Assembly: GCF_003438075.1 (NCBI RefSeq)
Contig: NZ_QSTA01000003.1
Coordinates: 165,954-229,953, forward strand
Source: Eubacterium sp. OM08-24
GTDB lineage: Bacteria; Bacillota; Clostridia; Oscillospirales; Acutalibacteraceae
DNA length: 64,000 nt
Direction of reading: 5' to 3'
Shown: in pieces, positions 1 through 8,686 of the stretch
Layout of the letters: every line of letters begins with the position of its first letter
Numbering within the stretch: position 1 is the stretch's first letter
Position numbers and translations under genes: made by a program
Notes under the pieces: model-generated
Database searches by the model: none
Told to the model about the DNA's origin: nothing
What the model saw: only the letters and a program-made list of their open reading frames with translations

Positions 1-650
1 ACATAGAACGAATAAGATATAAAATTATACATAAAATTATTTACTGACATCATATTATCAAAAATTTCATAATTCTTCAAAGCAAGGCCTATCATATAAT
101 TCTCCGAAGCAAGGCCTTTCATAATAATATAATACACAAAGAAGATAATATTTGTAATCAGAAATATTACAGCAAAAAATATTGCATTTTTTCTCGCCTT
201 GACATTGGTTTTAATCTCCTTTAATGATATGTTTGCACAATTTTTTAGTATTACCACAAACATAACAACCGCAAACGATGAATTTATTAAATACGAAAAA
301 TCAATGTAGGTTTCACTTAAACATGTCACTGATGCGTTAATCAAATAATATAAAATATCAAAACCTGTTCTTACGGCAAACAAAATACCGATATTTTTAA
401 ACACCTTTTTCGCCATAAATTGTGTATCGGTAACCAATATCACCACATAATTATATGCCAGCAGATACACAAACACAAAAGCCGCATTAAATATTAGCAT
501 TGGTATTGCAAATTTGAATCCTCCCATAGCAAGTATTCCTATGCACTTCATCCGCAAAAAGCTATGTTCCTCATTATAAAAAATCAGCGATATTAATTCG
601 AGTGCAACCACAATTATAAAAGGTAAGCATTTTTTCAATTTACTGTTCAT
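1..650 (-). CDS. Hypothetical multi-pass membrane protein, C-terminus beyond the window
   Basis: I read an uninterrupted minus-strand frame from ATG at 650 to the left edge, 216 codons with no stop, so the gene is cut by the window. A GGGAG ribosome binding site lies just upstream of the ATG. The protein is very hydrophobic: it starts MNSKLKKCLPFIIVVALELI and has about five likely membrane segments separated by short Lys-rich loops. Near the cut end a short sequence is repeated (GLASENYMIGLALKNYE, from the duplicated bases around 74-118). I recognise no family. Its composition and AT richness match the other small membrane proteins of the 1-4900 cluster, all on the same strand. Confidence 0.7.
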   Translation of the reverse strand, partial: MNSKLKKCLPFIIVVALELISLIFYNEEHSFLRMKCIGILAMGGFKFAIPMLIFNAAFVFVYLLAYNYVVILVTDTQFMAKKVFKNIGILFAVRTGFDILYYLINASVTCLSETYIDFSYLINSSFAVVMFVVILKNCANISLKEIKTNVKARKNAIFFAVIFLITNIIFFVYYIIMKGLASENYMIGLALKNYEIFDNMMSVNNFMYNFISYSFY

Positions 651-725
651 ATTATTCTCCCTCATTCTTATATTTTTTCGTTCAAGCCTAAAGCAAGAAA
701 AATTTTTAATCTCTGCTTTTCTGAA

Positions 726-834
726 TCACGAACGCTCGTCATAACCGGAAACTCGCCAAACATTATCTTTCAATACCCATTGTACCGTACAATTAGAACG
801 ATTAGCAATGTAGCGACTGTTATCGGTATTTACC
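726..834 (-). pseudogene. Remnant tail of a NVWRVS-type membrane protein
   Basis: Downstream of the gene ending at 820, a different minus-strand frame reads YIANRSNCTVQWVLKDNVW, then RVSGYDERS and a stop at 726-728. This aligns with the C-terminus of the 284-residue protein at 1408-2262 (SYIAKDLSYTVQWKSDDNNVWRVSDFD) and with the tail of the broken gene at 4413-4866. No start codon or N-terminal part is present, and the piece begins right at the palindrome at 832-861. It is best explained as the leftover 3' end of a third paralogue. Confidence 0.6.
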
Positions 835-1374
835 ACCCCTGACATAATAATCAGAGGTGGTTTTGTCAAAATAATAATTTTCTCCCAAAATACCGTTTAC
901 ATCACATTCAACCCATGCAACTCTGTTGCTGTTATAATAATTAGCCAAATAACTGCCATCTCTGTGCCATGTATGTTTCATATCCCATTTTTCTGTCCAA
1001 TACACAGGAAATCTCCAACTCGGTTTCATAAAATCTATATAAATTTTATCCGTACCGCAGTTTTCCATTTCATTTTTGTAATTATACGTATTTAAAAATT
1101 CATAAATTAATGCTTTGGTTTTCTCCTCATTATCGGGACAATTTTGTATTATAAATGCCCTAATCGATTCAGAATTATATTGAAGATCTTTTTCGGTACC
1201 GTACGGTGTTAATTTCCTGTCATAAGAATAATCCTCTATTTCAAATATTCTTTCCTTATTAGGATCATTTGTTCTGTGATAAAGCTCAACACGATATGCC
1301 AAAAATCCTATAATTGCCAAAACAGAAAAAACAGACAATACGATTATTTTTGTTTTAGATTTTTTTATTTTCAT
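820..1374 (-). CDS. Hypothetical single-pass membrane-anchored protein
   Basis: A 184-residue protein with a Lys-rich start and one hydrophobic segment (about residues 8-27), then a soluble outer domain with many aromatic residues (WRFPVYWTEKW). The topology suggests N-terminus in, domain outside. I recognise no family. The last dozen residues (TTSDYYVRGGKYR) are encoded by the palindrome at 832-861, which elsewhere in this cluster lies outside genes, so the natural C-terminus may have been replaced when the repeat arrived. It lies 33 bp downstream of the 1408-2262 gene on the same strand and probably shares its transcript. Confidence 0.6.
   Translation of the reverse strand: MKIKKSKTKIIVLSVFSVLAIIGFLAYRVELYHRTNDPNKERIFEIEDYSYDRKLTPYGTEKDLQYNSESIRAFIIQNCPDNEEKTKALIYEFLNTYNYKNEMENCGTDKIYIDFMKPSWRFPVYWTEKWDMKHTWHRDGSYLANYYNSNRVAWVECDVNGILGENYYFDKTTSDYYVRGGKYR
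832..861. repeat. Palindromic repeat PAL copy 1
   Basis: Inverted repeat ACCACCcCTGA-N8-TCAGaGGTGGT. The identical core occurs at 4362-4391, and a variant with a different loop at 3785-3814. Similarity between copies 1 and 3 continues about 20 bp past the right arm (an AAATAATAATTTT stretch). This copy lies inside the 3' end of the gene at 820-1374. Confidence 0.75.
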
Positions 1375-1407
1375 TGTAATTCACCTAAAAATTAAGTTTT
1401 CCTTTTA

Positions 1408-2262
1408 TCACAAATCCCCGTCAAAATCAGACACTCGCCAAACATTATTATCATCCGATTTCCATTGCACCGTATAAGAAAGATCCTTAGCAATATAACT
1501 GTCATTCTCATTATTCAGTTGATATCTAACATAACAGCTATAGTTTACTTCCGCAGATTTTAAAGACAATATCTGCGGTTCAATACTCGTAAACTTTGAC
1601 TCAACAATTTCTAAATTGTTTTTGTCTGTACAATTCACCACATACAGATAATTCATATTTTTATAAATTTGCTCCGATACTATATCCTGATATTTGCTTT
1701 TTGAGTAATCTCCGTAATTATCGCAAGACTCCTGTACTATGTCATAAGTTAGGTCGGTAAGATTATTTTCTATATTTTTCCGATGATTAATACAAACCCC
1801 AATTCCGACAAAAGCAAGAACAACTGCTGTTATTACCGCTGCAACCTTTATTTTTCCTTTTTTATCCAGTGCTTTTAATTTTCTGAAACTGTTTAATAAA
1901 TCATCAAGAGGGGTACTGTTATATGGAACTATTTCTGAAAACGGACCAACCACTAAAACTTTCCAAAATAATTTGAAGCAAATATAAAACAGCAATAATA
2001 AGCTACACAATTGCGGTATATTAATAAACAAGAAAATATACCATATCAAAAAAAACAGATCAATCAACCTATTTACCCATATTATTTTGCCTTTAAGTTT
2101 TAAAGTTGCTTTGCAATTAGGGCATTCTTTTTCTTTCCAAAAATTGGTATAAAACCCTTTTTTATACCAACTGATACATTCTTCTCCGCAAACAGGACAT
2201 TTAGTTTTTTTAGATAATAAATCTATAATTTTATCTTCCAACATATTCATCTCTTTTTTCAT
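1408..2262 (-). CDS. Zinc-ribbon membrane protein with NVWRVSDFD tail
   Basis: 284 residues. An N-terminal zinc ribbon has two CxxC knuckles (C22/C25 and C47/C50). Two hydrophobic segments follow at about 66-110, then a Lys-rich linker, another membrane segment at about 138-157, and an outer domain ending in TVQWKSDDNNVWRVSDFDGDL. The outer domain is related to the broken gene at 4413-4866 (shared LTYDIVQES and SKSKYQDIV) and to the remnant at 726-834. It overlaps the upstream 462-residue gene by 4 nt (ATGA), which implies translational coupling. The zinc ribbon plus membrane layout is common in uncharacterised Firmicutes proteins; the function is unknown. Confidence 0.7.
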   Translation of the reverse strand: MKKEMNMLEDKIIDLLSKKTKCPVCGEECISWYKKGFYTNFWKEKECPNCKATLKLKGKIIWVNRLIDLFFLIWYIFLFINIPQLCSLLLLFYICFKLFWKVLVVGPFSEIVPYNSTPLDDLLNSFRKLKALDKKGKIKVAAVITAVVLAFVGIGVCINHRKNIENNLTDLTYDIVQESCDNYGDYSKSKYQDIVSEQIYKNMNYLYVVNCTDKNNLEIVESKFTSIEPQILSLKSAEVNYSCYVRYQLNNENDSYIAKDLSYTVQWKSDDNNVWRVSDFDGDL

Positions 2263-3647
2263 TTAATTTCAAGCATTTTTTGAGCAAAATTCGTCATATA
2301 CTCAGTATTGATTTCACGATTTTCATTAATCTCATCTTCCGTAAAATTGCCATTTGCATATCTTTCTATGTATGGATTTATAAAATCCGAATCATACTTT
2401 TTAAGATAATCACAACCGTACTCAAAGTAATCCCAATATCCACAAGTAATCATATACTCTAAAAAATTTGTTATAATCTCATTCTCATTTTGATTTTTAA
2501 TATCATCAAAAGCTATGACATAAGGGGTATCGTTTTTTGCATAAGCTATATATTGATTTGAAAAAAATACCACTTCTTGATCTTGTATTTTAATTGATGC
2601 GCCTGAATTTGAATTATTTATGTTATTCTGCTCTTTATTTATGTATTCATAATCGAAAAAATTATTTAGCTTAAAATCGAGTAATTCTTCGTCATGATAT
2701 TTTATTTTAACATCTGTATTTTCGTATGATAATATCTGCGATGAGTTATCTTTTACCCTATATATTTGTTTATAGACAAAGCTATTAGAAATTAAATTCG
2801 GTAATCCAATGTAGCAATCAGATGATCTTTCCGGTGTTTTTGCAACAGTACCCACATTTGAGATACAGATTTTAATAAACAATAATACAAATATTGCTAT
2901 AAAAGCTACTATTGTTCGTGCAATAATTTTTAAAAATATTTTTGACCAATATAAATCTGCGTCAAAATTATTTGCATATAGATTATTAAGTGTTATTACA
3001 AGAAGTATTTGTAAAATGATTGCTGTAAACATTCTTAACAACTGTGAATTAAAGTTATAATTCATACTTTTAAAAAGATAAAATGATGAATCAATTGTAT
3101 ATTTTTCTGCATACATTTGCAAATTTATAAATATATAGACTAAATAAGAAACAACTATAGCCACAACTAAAACATAAAATAATAATATAACTACTATAGA
3201 TTTATCTTTGCCCTTAATTTTACCATATATATCTTTTAATAAATTTCTGCCGGTATAAGCAAATGTAATAATTTGGAATATAATCACAAAAAATATGCAA
3301 TCCGTTAATAAGCTATATATAGATTTAATCTCTGTACTTTTGAAAATATAACAGCCAATATCAAGTATAACTCTTATGAATAAAAGAGCAAAAAAAGATA
3401 TTACTATTTGCTTTTTATACAGTAAAAAAGTTTTCTTAGCAAAGCCAAATATAACAAATGCACTGAATGAAAAAAAGAATACAGTAAATAAAACAATTGA
3501 CCATATTAAATTATTTAAAGGATAAACCGGCAAAATTGATTTTGAGTAGGGTGTCGATAAGAATACAACTAATTCAAGCAGAGTAATTAATATCCCCATA
3601 AAGCAAATATTTTTATTTATTATTTTTCGCATAACTATACACACCAT
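2259..3647 (-). CDS. Hypothetical polytopic membrane protein
   Basis: 462 residues. About six to eight hydrophobic segments fill residues 10-265; a hydrophilic outer domain of about 190 residues follows (with CYIGLPNLISNSFVYKQIY near its start and an acidic, Asn-rich end). No family recognised. The first Met gives MVCIVMRK; the second Met at 3632 gives the more usual MRKIINK start, and neither has a strong ribosome binding site. The stop overlaps the start of the next gene (ATGA at 2259-2262), so the two products are probably made together. Confidence 0.65.
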   Translation of the reverse strand: MVCIVMRKIINKNICFMGILITLLELVVFLSTPYSKSILPVYPLNNLIWSIVLFTVFFFSFSAFVIFGFAKKTFLLYKKQIVISFFALLFIRVILDIGCYIFKSTEIKSIYSLLTDCIFFVIIFQIITFAYTGRNLLKDIYGKIKGKDKSIVVILLFYVLVVAIVVSYLVYIFINLQMYAEKYTIDSSFYLFKSMNYNFNSQLLRMFTAIILQILLVITLNNLYANNFDADLYWSKIFLKIIARTIVAFIAIFVLLFIKICISNVGTVAKTPERSSDCYIGLPNLISNSFVYKQIYRVKDNSSQILSYENTDVKIKYHDEELLDFKLNNFFDYEYINKEQNNINNSNSGASIKIQDQEVVFFSNQYIAYAKNDTPYVIAFDDIKNQNENEIITNFLEYMITCGYWDYFEYGCDYLKKYDSDFINPYIERYANGNFTEDEINENREINTEYMTNFAQKMLEIK

Positions 3648-3830
3648 TTCAAATTATTATCAGTCATAAAATCATCAAAAAAAGTACGATATTCATTAGA
3701 AACTTTGCAAGTAGTACTGAATTGTTATCTGTACCGATAATTAAAACACCTGAACACTTTACACTCTTTGTTTTTCTGTTAATTACCACCCCTGACATAG
3801 CAGTCAGAGGTGGTAGTTCTATACACCTAA
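3648..3830. other. Intergenic spacer, no gene seen
   Basis: I see no coding frame here. It contains PAL copy 2 at 3785-3814 near the end of the 3831-4316 gene. A clear promoter for the minus-strand operon below is not visible. Confidence 0.5.
3785..3814. repeat. Palindromic repeat PAL copy 2
   Basis: Same arms as copies 1 and 3 (ACCACCCCTGAC and GTCAGAGGTGGT) but with loop ATAGCA, so the stem is conserved while the loop differs. It starts 16 nt past the end of the minus-strand gene at 3831. Confidence 0.7.
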
Positions 3831-4316
3831 TCAATATTCCATAGGATTTTGTTCGTAATATTCTTCGGCGGCTTTGAATACATCAATTATTGCATTTCCT
3901 ATTTCTTCCGCCGTAGCATTGGCTGGCAAGTTTATTGACTTTATGCAGCCATAATATCCACCTTTTTTCTCTCTGAATTTTTTAGTTGAATAAATTTCAT
4001 AACTTCCGTCTTCAAACAATTTTACATATGCTAAAAAATTATGTTTCCAAAAGGTTATATAACCCTTATACTTAGAGCCATTTTTCCAGAATTGTTTAGG
4101 TTTTCCTACATACAACGGACTATTTTCAACGGCTTTTATTCTTGAAAGAACTTTGTTGCCTAATTTATCTACTAAATCATCTTCTGTTTCACTTACTATT
4201 GTTACTCCATCAGCATGCGTTTTATAGCCACCAATATGTTCAACCAATGTCGTTATTAAAAACCTTCCTTCACCTTTAAATACTGATGCCGTCCATGGAT
4301 ATGATTGTACACTCAT
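3831..4316 (-). CDS. Possible CdiI-like immunity protein
   Basis: 161-residue soluble protein with no signal or membrane segment. The C-terminus SINLPANATAEEIGNAIIDV followed by FKAAEEYYEQ resembles the end of contact-dependent inhibition immunity proteins (CdiI/DUF1436 type), where a LPxxATxEEIGxAI motif is usual. The central part (YKGYITFWKHNFLAYVKLFE) is rich in beta-forming residues. No toxin gene is visible in the window, so if the call is right this is an orphan immunity gene. A purine-rich site (GAGGAGGAAAG) precedes the ATG at 4316. The family assignment is from recalled motif resemblance only. Confidence 0.45.
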   Translation of the reverse strand: MSVQSYPWTASVFKGEGRFLITTLVEHIGGYKTHADGVTIVSETEDDLVDKLGNKVLSRIKAVENSPLYVGKPKQFWKNGSKYKGYITFWKHNFLAYVKLFEDGSYEIYSTKKFREKKGGYYGCIKSINLPANATAEEIGNAIIDVFKAAEEYYEQNPMEY

Positions 4317-4361
4317 CTTTCTTCCTCCTCTGTTTTTCCATTGATTATCAAATGGTACCTT

Positions 4362-4391
4362 ACCACCCCTGACATAATAATCAGAGGTGGT
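4362..4391. repeat. Palindromic repeat PAL copy 3
   Basis: Identical 30-bp core to copy 1, followed on the plus strand by TTTTTT, so it could act as a plus-strand terminator, although no plus-strand gene ends here. It lies about 20 nt past the end of the minus-strand gene at 4413. Confidence 0.75.
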
Positions 4392-4412
4392 TTTTTCTAA
4401 ATAATAATTTTA

Positions 4413-4866
4413 TCACGGAGGAAAATCAAAATCTGATACTCGCCAAACATTATCGTCATCTAATTTCCAATATACTGTCGGTGAAAATTTGCCCCCCGTC
4501 TCATGATCTTCGTTTTCTTTTATATAATAGCCTTCTGCTGTATATAATGATTTTGCTGTAATTCCTGATAAAATTAATGTAATAGGTGTTGTATGATAAG
4601 CTTTAACTATACGAATATTATTTCTTTCGTTTTTGTCAATTCCAAGTAAATAATTCATACTGCTATAAATGTTTTCCGGTACTATATCCTGATATTTACT
4701 TTTCGAGTAATCACCGCAATTATCGTAAGACTCCTGTACTATATCATAAGTTAGGTCACTAAGATAATTTGAAATTTTTATCTGATTATATATATACTCC
4801 GATTATAATAATTGCAATTATACCTACAATTGTACCTATAATTTTTATATTTTTTTTATTTATCAT
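4413..4866 (-). pseudogene. Frameshifted paralogue of the 1408-2262 gene
   Basis: Reading the minus strand from ATG at 4866 gives MINKKNIKIIGTIVGIIAII and then GVYI-stop, a membrane anchor. The frame that continues into YNQIKISNYLSDLTYDIVQE and ends with NVWRVSDFDFPP at 4413 is offset. The switch falls in a (TA)5 run at 4787-4796; one extra TA unit would join the two frames exactly. The joined product would be a single-pass protein related to residues 150-284 of the 1408-2262 product, without its zinc ribbon. It is either a decayed gene, a phase-variable one or a sequencing slip. Confidence 0.65.
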
Positions 4867-5254
4867 TCTTCATATCCTCATCCTAATTTTATTGTGTGTG
4901 CAATTGTGCTAAAACAAATTTGTATCACCTCACCGCTATTTATTCAATTAGCAATAAGCAAAATTGTTTATTATTGTTGTTTTACTGTCTATTATTGTAT
5001 TAATATACTATAAAAAATAATATTTGTAAATACCTTTTTCAATATATTTACCTCAGAAAATCTATGCACATTTTCATCATTATGTATAACACGAGAGGCT
5101 GATAAAATTGATACCGTTTTTACATTTTAATAAAATTTACTTGAATTATTTATAAAAAAACTATTTTTATGTAAAATTATGTTCCATATGGGAATTTTGA
5201 AAGGTTATTTATAAAATTTACACGAAAATATTGTGTAAAAATTTTCAAATTTGC
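4867..5254. other. AT-rich divergent intergenic region
   Basis: No coding frame or RNA gene that I can support. It separates the minus-strand accessory cluster from the plus-strand glycogen operon. Very AT rich, with several short A/T runs; the glycogen promoter follows at 5255. Confidence 0.5.
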
Positions 5255-5283
5255 TTGAAAACAACATATTTATTTGGTATTAT
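5255..5283 (+). promoter_or_regulatory. Sigma-A promoter of the glycogen operon
   Basis: TTGAAA at 5255-5260, a 17-nt spacer and TATTAT at 5278-5283. Predicted transcription starts near 5290 and leaves a leader of about 135 nt before the first ATG at 5428. Confidence 0.65.
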
Positions 5284-5359
5284 ATATTATAGGAATATAG
5301 AAGTAGTTTTAAAAGGTATTCTTTTACAGGAGTTTTAATAATTAACAGTGATAATCACG

Positions 5360-5408
5360 CAATCCGCACCTGCGGAATTGTTGACTGCAATCAGGGTAAT
5401 AGGCAGTC
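5360..5408 (+). promoter_or_regulatory. Two-hairpin leader of the glycogen operon
   Basis: Two stems are visible in the leader: one at 5360-5380 (CCGC/GCGG with flanking CAAT/ATTG) and one at 5383-5408 (GACTGC/GCAGTC). Neither is followed by a T-run, so they are not terminators. The AAGGAG binding site at about 5414 lies just outside the second stem. A role in translation control or mRNA stability is inference. Confidence 0.35.
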
Positions 5409-5427
5409 ATAACAAGGAGTTGAATAT

Positions 5428-7404
5428 ATGAAGTATGTCTTTAATGATGAGCGTTCTCCGCTGCGACTGTTTTCTGACGGTGACGCTGTTCGTGCTTACG
5501 ATTTTCTCGGCGCTCATTTTATGAATTTAGACGGCAGAAACGGCGTAATGTTCAGAGTATGGGCGCCAAACGCAATTACAGTTTCTGTTGTGGGCGATTT
5601 TAACAACTGGAATCAACAAGCTAATTATATGTATAAAATCGGCGGCGGTGTATGGGAGCTGTTCATTGAAAATCTCAATGAATTTGCCGTATATAAATTC
5701 TGTATAGAAACCGTTGACCACACAAACATTTTAAAATCGGATCCGTTTGCTTTTCATTGTCAGACAAGACCCGAAAATGCCTCTATGGTATTTAATACAA
5801 ATCAATATGTATGGCATGACAGCTATTGGATGGAAAATCGTCAGAATACATCTTCACCCGACAAGCCGATGAATATATATGAAATTCACGCAGGCTCGTG
5901 GAAAAAATATCCTGACGGCAATTACTTTAACTATCAAAAAATGGCAGATGAGCTTATTCCTTATTTAAAGGAAATGAACTACACTCATGTTCAGCTTATG
6001 CCGCTTATGGAATATCCGTATGACCCGAGCTGGGGCTATCAGACAACAGGTTACTTTGCCGCAACATCTCGTTATGGCACTCCTTGCGACCTTATGGCTC
6101 TTATTGACCGCTGTCATATGGAGGGTATCGGCGTTATTATGGAAATTGTACCGTCAAACTTTCCTAAAGACGATTACGGACTTTATAAATTTGACGGCAC
6201 CTGCCTTTATGAGGACAACAATCCTAAAAAAGGTCAGCGTGACAGCTGGGGCACTTGCCTTTTCAATTTTCAGCGCTATGAAGTAATCAGCTTTTTGATT
6301 TCAGCTGTAATGTTTTGGTTCGACAAATACCATGTTGACGGAATGAGAATCGGCGCAGTATCATCTATGCTTTACCTCGACTACGGCAAAAAAGACGGCG
6401 AATGGGTGCCAAACCGCTTTGGCGGCAAAGAAAACCTTGAGGCAGTCGACTTTATTAAGCGCCTTAACAAGGTAGTACATATGTATCACCCGTCTGCACT
6501 CACCTTTGCCGAAGAAAACACCTCGTGGCCAAAGCTCACCCTCCCTATTGAAGAGGGCGGACTCGGATTTGACTACAAGTGGAATATGGGATGGATGAAT
6601 GATACTCTACACTATATGTCGCTTGACCCGTTATGGAGGCCGTTCAACCACGATAACCTTACTTTCAGCTTTTTCTATGCTTTTTCGGAAAAATTCATTC
6701 TGCCTATTTCTCACGATGAGGTTGCACATGGTAAAGGCTCACTTATCAGCAAAATGCCCGGCGACTATGACAGCAAGTTTGCGGGAGTGCGAGCATTTAT
6801 TACATATATGTATGCACACCCAGGCAAAAAGCTCGTGTTTATGGGCAGTGAAATAGGTCAGTTTGACGAGTGGGATTCCGACTCTGGTATTCAGTGGGAT
6901 CTGCTTAATTTTGAAAAGCATAATGCTTTGTTTACATTCTTTAAAGAAATAAATAAATTTTATATTGAACATAAGCCGCTTTATGAGCTTGACAATACTC
7001 CGAAAGGCTTTGAATGGATACACCGTAACGACTACACTCAAAGCGTTATTGCTTTCAGAAGAACCGACTCGGACGGCAACGAAATCATTGCAGTCTGCAA
7101 TTTTCAGCCGACCGTTCACGAAAACTATATGATAGGTGTTCCCCACTTTGGCGAATATGAGGAAATATTTAATTCCGACTTAACCGAATTTGGCGGAACA
7201 GGTGTATCAAATACAGGCACTCTTACCACTGTACCGATGAAAATTCACGGCTACAAGCAGGGACTTTCGCTTACCCTGCCGCCGCTCGGTGTAATTTATC
7301 TTAAATGTACAAAGGAACTTGAAAATCCCGAAGGCAACACCGAAAAGCCGAGAAAAACCGTTGTTCTCAATTCCGAAACCGTAAAGGCAGAGGAATTAAA
7401 ATAA
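5428..7404 (+). CDS. GlgB-like branching enzyme paralogue, probably catalytically inactive
   Basis: 658 residues: CBM48 (about 30-120), GH13 barrel (about 150-530) and C-terminal beta domain, collinear with the intact GlgB at 47502. Key GH13 residues are altered. The nucleophile motif reads GMRIGAV with Gly309, where the second copy has GIRVDAV with Asp310. Region I reads EIVPSN (E239, N244) instead of DWVPAH. The AEE acid/base pair (362-363) and SHDE (H429, D430) remain. Branching enzymes cut and re-form alpha-1,4 chains as alpha-1,6 branches; loss of the nucleophile should abolish this. The gene is full length and leads the glg operon, so a binding or regulatory role is possible. AAGGAG precedes the ATG. 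Confidence 0.85.
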   Translation: MKYVFNDERSPLRLFSDGDAVRAYDFLGAHFMNLDGRNGVMFRVWAPNAITVSVVGDFNNWNQQANYMYKIGGGVWELFIENLNEFAVYKFCIETVDHTNILKSDPFAFHCQTRPENASMVFNTNQYVWHDSYWMENRQNTSSPDKPMNIYEIHAGSWKKYPDGNYFNYQKMADELIPYLKEMNYTHVQLMPLMEYPYDPSWGYQTTGYFAATSRYGTPCDLMALIDRCHMEGIGVIMEIVPSNFPKDDYGLYKFDGTCLYEDNNPKKGQRDSWGTCLFNFQRYEVISFLISAVMFWFDKYHVDGMRIGAVSSMLYLDYGKKDGEWVPNRFGGKENLEAVDFIKRLNKVVHMYHPSALTFAEENTSWPKLTLPIEEGGLGFDYKWNMGWMNDTLHYMSLDPLWRPFNHDNLTFSFFYAFSEKFILPISHDEVAHGKGSLISKMPGDYDSKFAGVRAFITYMYAHPGKKLVFMGSEIGQFDEWDSDSGIQWDLLNFEKHNALFTFFKEINKFYIEHKPLYELDNTPKGFEWIHRNDYTQSVIAFRRTDSDGNEIIAVCNFQPTVHENYMIGVPHFGEYEEIFNSDLTEFGGTGVSNTGTLTTVPMKIHGYKQGLSLTLPPLGVIYLKCTKELENPEGNTEKPRKTVVLNSETVKAEELK

Positions 7405-7474
7405 ATATACTTATAATTGCAGGGCAGTATGCTCACTTATTCCCTGCTCTTAAATAATCTCTGGAGGTAGAAAA

Positions 7475-8686
7475 ATGTTCCCTAAGAAGGAAGTAGTTGC
7501 AATGCTGCTTGCAGGCGGACAAGGCTCTCGTCTTGGCGTTCTTACAAGAAAGATTGCAAAACCTGCCGTTCCATTCGGCGGAAAATATCGAATTATTGAC
7601 TTTCCACTCTCAAACTGCGTAAATTCAGGCATCGAGGCTGTTGGTATTCTCACACAATATCAGCCACTTGTTCTTAATGAATACATAGGAAACGGTCAGC
7701 CATGGGATCTTGACGGTATGCACTCAGGTGTAAACTGCTTAAGCCCTTATCAGGCTGTTGACGGCGCAGACTGGTACTCAGGTACTGCAAATGCAATTTT
7801 CCAGAATATCAACTACATTGACCGCTACGACCCTGAGTATGTTGTCGTTTTGTCGGGTGACCACATTTACAAAATGGATTACAACAAAATGCTTGAATAC
7901 CACAAAGAAAAGAATGCGGCTTGTACTATCGCTGTTATTGATGTTCCGCTTGAGGAGGCATCAAGATTCGGTATTCTCAACACACACGCGGACGGCGAAA
8001 TTTACGAATTTGATGAAAAGCCCGAAAAGCCAAAAAGCACACACGCATCAATGGGTATCTACATTTTCAGCTACAAAGAGTTAAGAAAATACCTCATTGA
8101 AGATGACGAAAACAAAAACTCAAGCCATGACTTCGGTAAAGATGTTCTTCCCGCAATGCTCAACGCAGGCGAGCGTATGTTTGCATATCCGTTTGAGGGT
8201 TATTGGAAAGATGTCGGAACAATCGACAGTCTTTGGGAAGCTAATATGGATCTTCTCGACCCTAATGTTACACTTGACTTAAAGGATATTTATTCAAGAA
8301 ATCCAATGATGCCGCCACACTTTGTATCTAATGATGCAGTTATTCAGAATTCACTTGTTGCAGACGGCTGTAATGTTTACGGCAATCTTGAATTTTCTAT
8401 TCTTTTCTCGGGCGTTACTATCGGCAAGGGCGCAACAATCAACTCTTCAATAATTATGCCGGGTGCGGTAATTGAAGAGGGTGCAACAGTTCAGTTTGCA
8501 ATTATTGCAGAAAATACAGTTGTACGCAAAAACGCTGTTGTAGGCGCAAAACCTGAAGATTGCGAAAACAGAGATGACTGGGGTATTGCCGTAGTTGGCG
8601 AGAACTCTGTTATTGACGAAGGCGCAGTTGTAAAGCCAAAGGAAATGATTGACAGATGTACGGAGGTAAAAGCAAATGAGATGTAA
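7475..8686 (+). CDS. glgC: Glucose-1-phosphate adenylyltransferase, catalytic subunit
   Basis: 403 residues. Makes ADP-glucose from glucose-1-phosphate and ATP, the committed step of glycogen synthesis. The N-terminal nucleotidyltransferase domain has the GGQGSRLG loop (residues 14-21), [19 protein letters not shown], and a left-handed beta-helix with hexapeptide repeats in about the last 110 residues. GGAGG lies 8 nt before the ATG. It lies 70 bp after the GlgB-like gene with no terminator between, and its last 11 nt overlap the start of glgD. In Firmicutes GlgC usually works as a GlgC-GlgD complex. Confidence 0.95.
   Translation: MFPKKEVVAMLLAGGQGSRLGVLTRKIAKPAVPFGGKYRIIDFPLSNCVNSGIEAVGILTQYQPLVLNEYIGNGQPWDLDGMHSGVNCLSPYQAVDGADWYSGTANAIFQNINYIDRYDPEYVVVLSGDHIYKMDYNKMLEYHKEKNAACTIAVIDVPLEEASRFGILNTHADGEIYEFDEKPEKPKSTHASMGIYIFSYKELRKYLIEDDENKNSSHDFGKDVLPAMLNAGERMFAYPFEGYWKDVGTIDSLWEANMDLLDPNVTLDLKDIYSRNPMMPPHFVSNDAVIQNSLVADGCNVYGNLEFSILFSGVTIGKGATINSSIIMPGAVIEEGATVQFAIIAENTVVRKNAVVGAKPEDCENRDDWGIAVVGENSVIDEGAVVKPKEMIDRCTEVKANEM

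Noticed and set aside
5987..6856. Plus-strand alternate-frame readings inside the GlgB-like gene
   Set aside because: Shadows of the intact 658-residue frame; they lack start signals.
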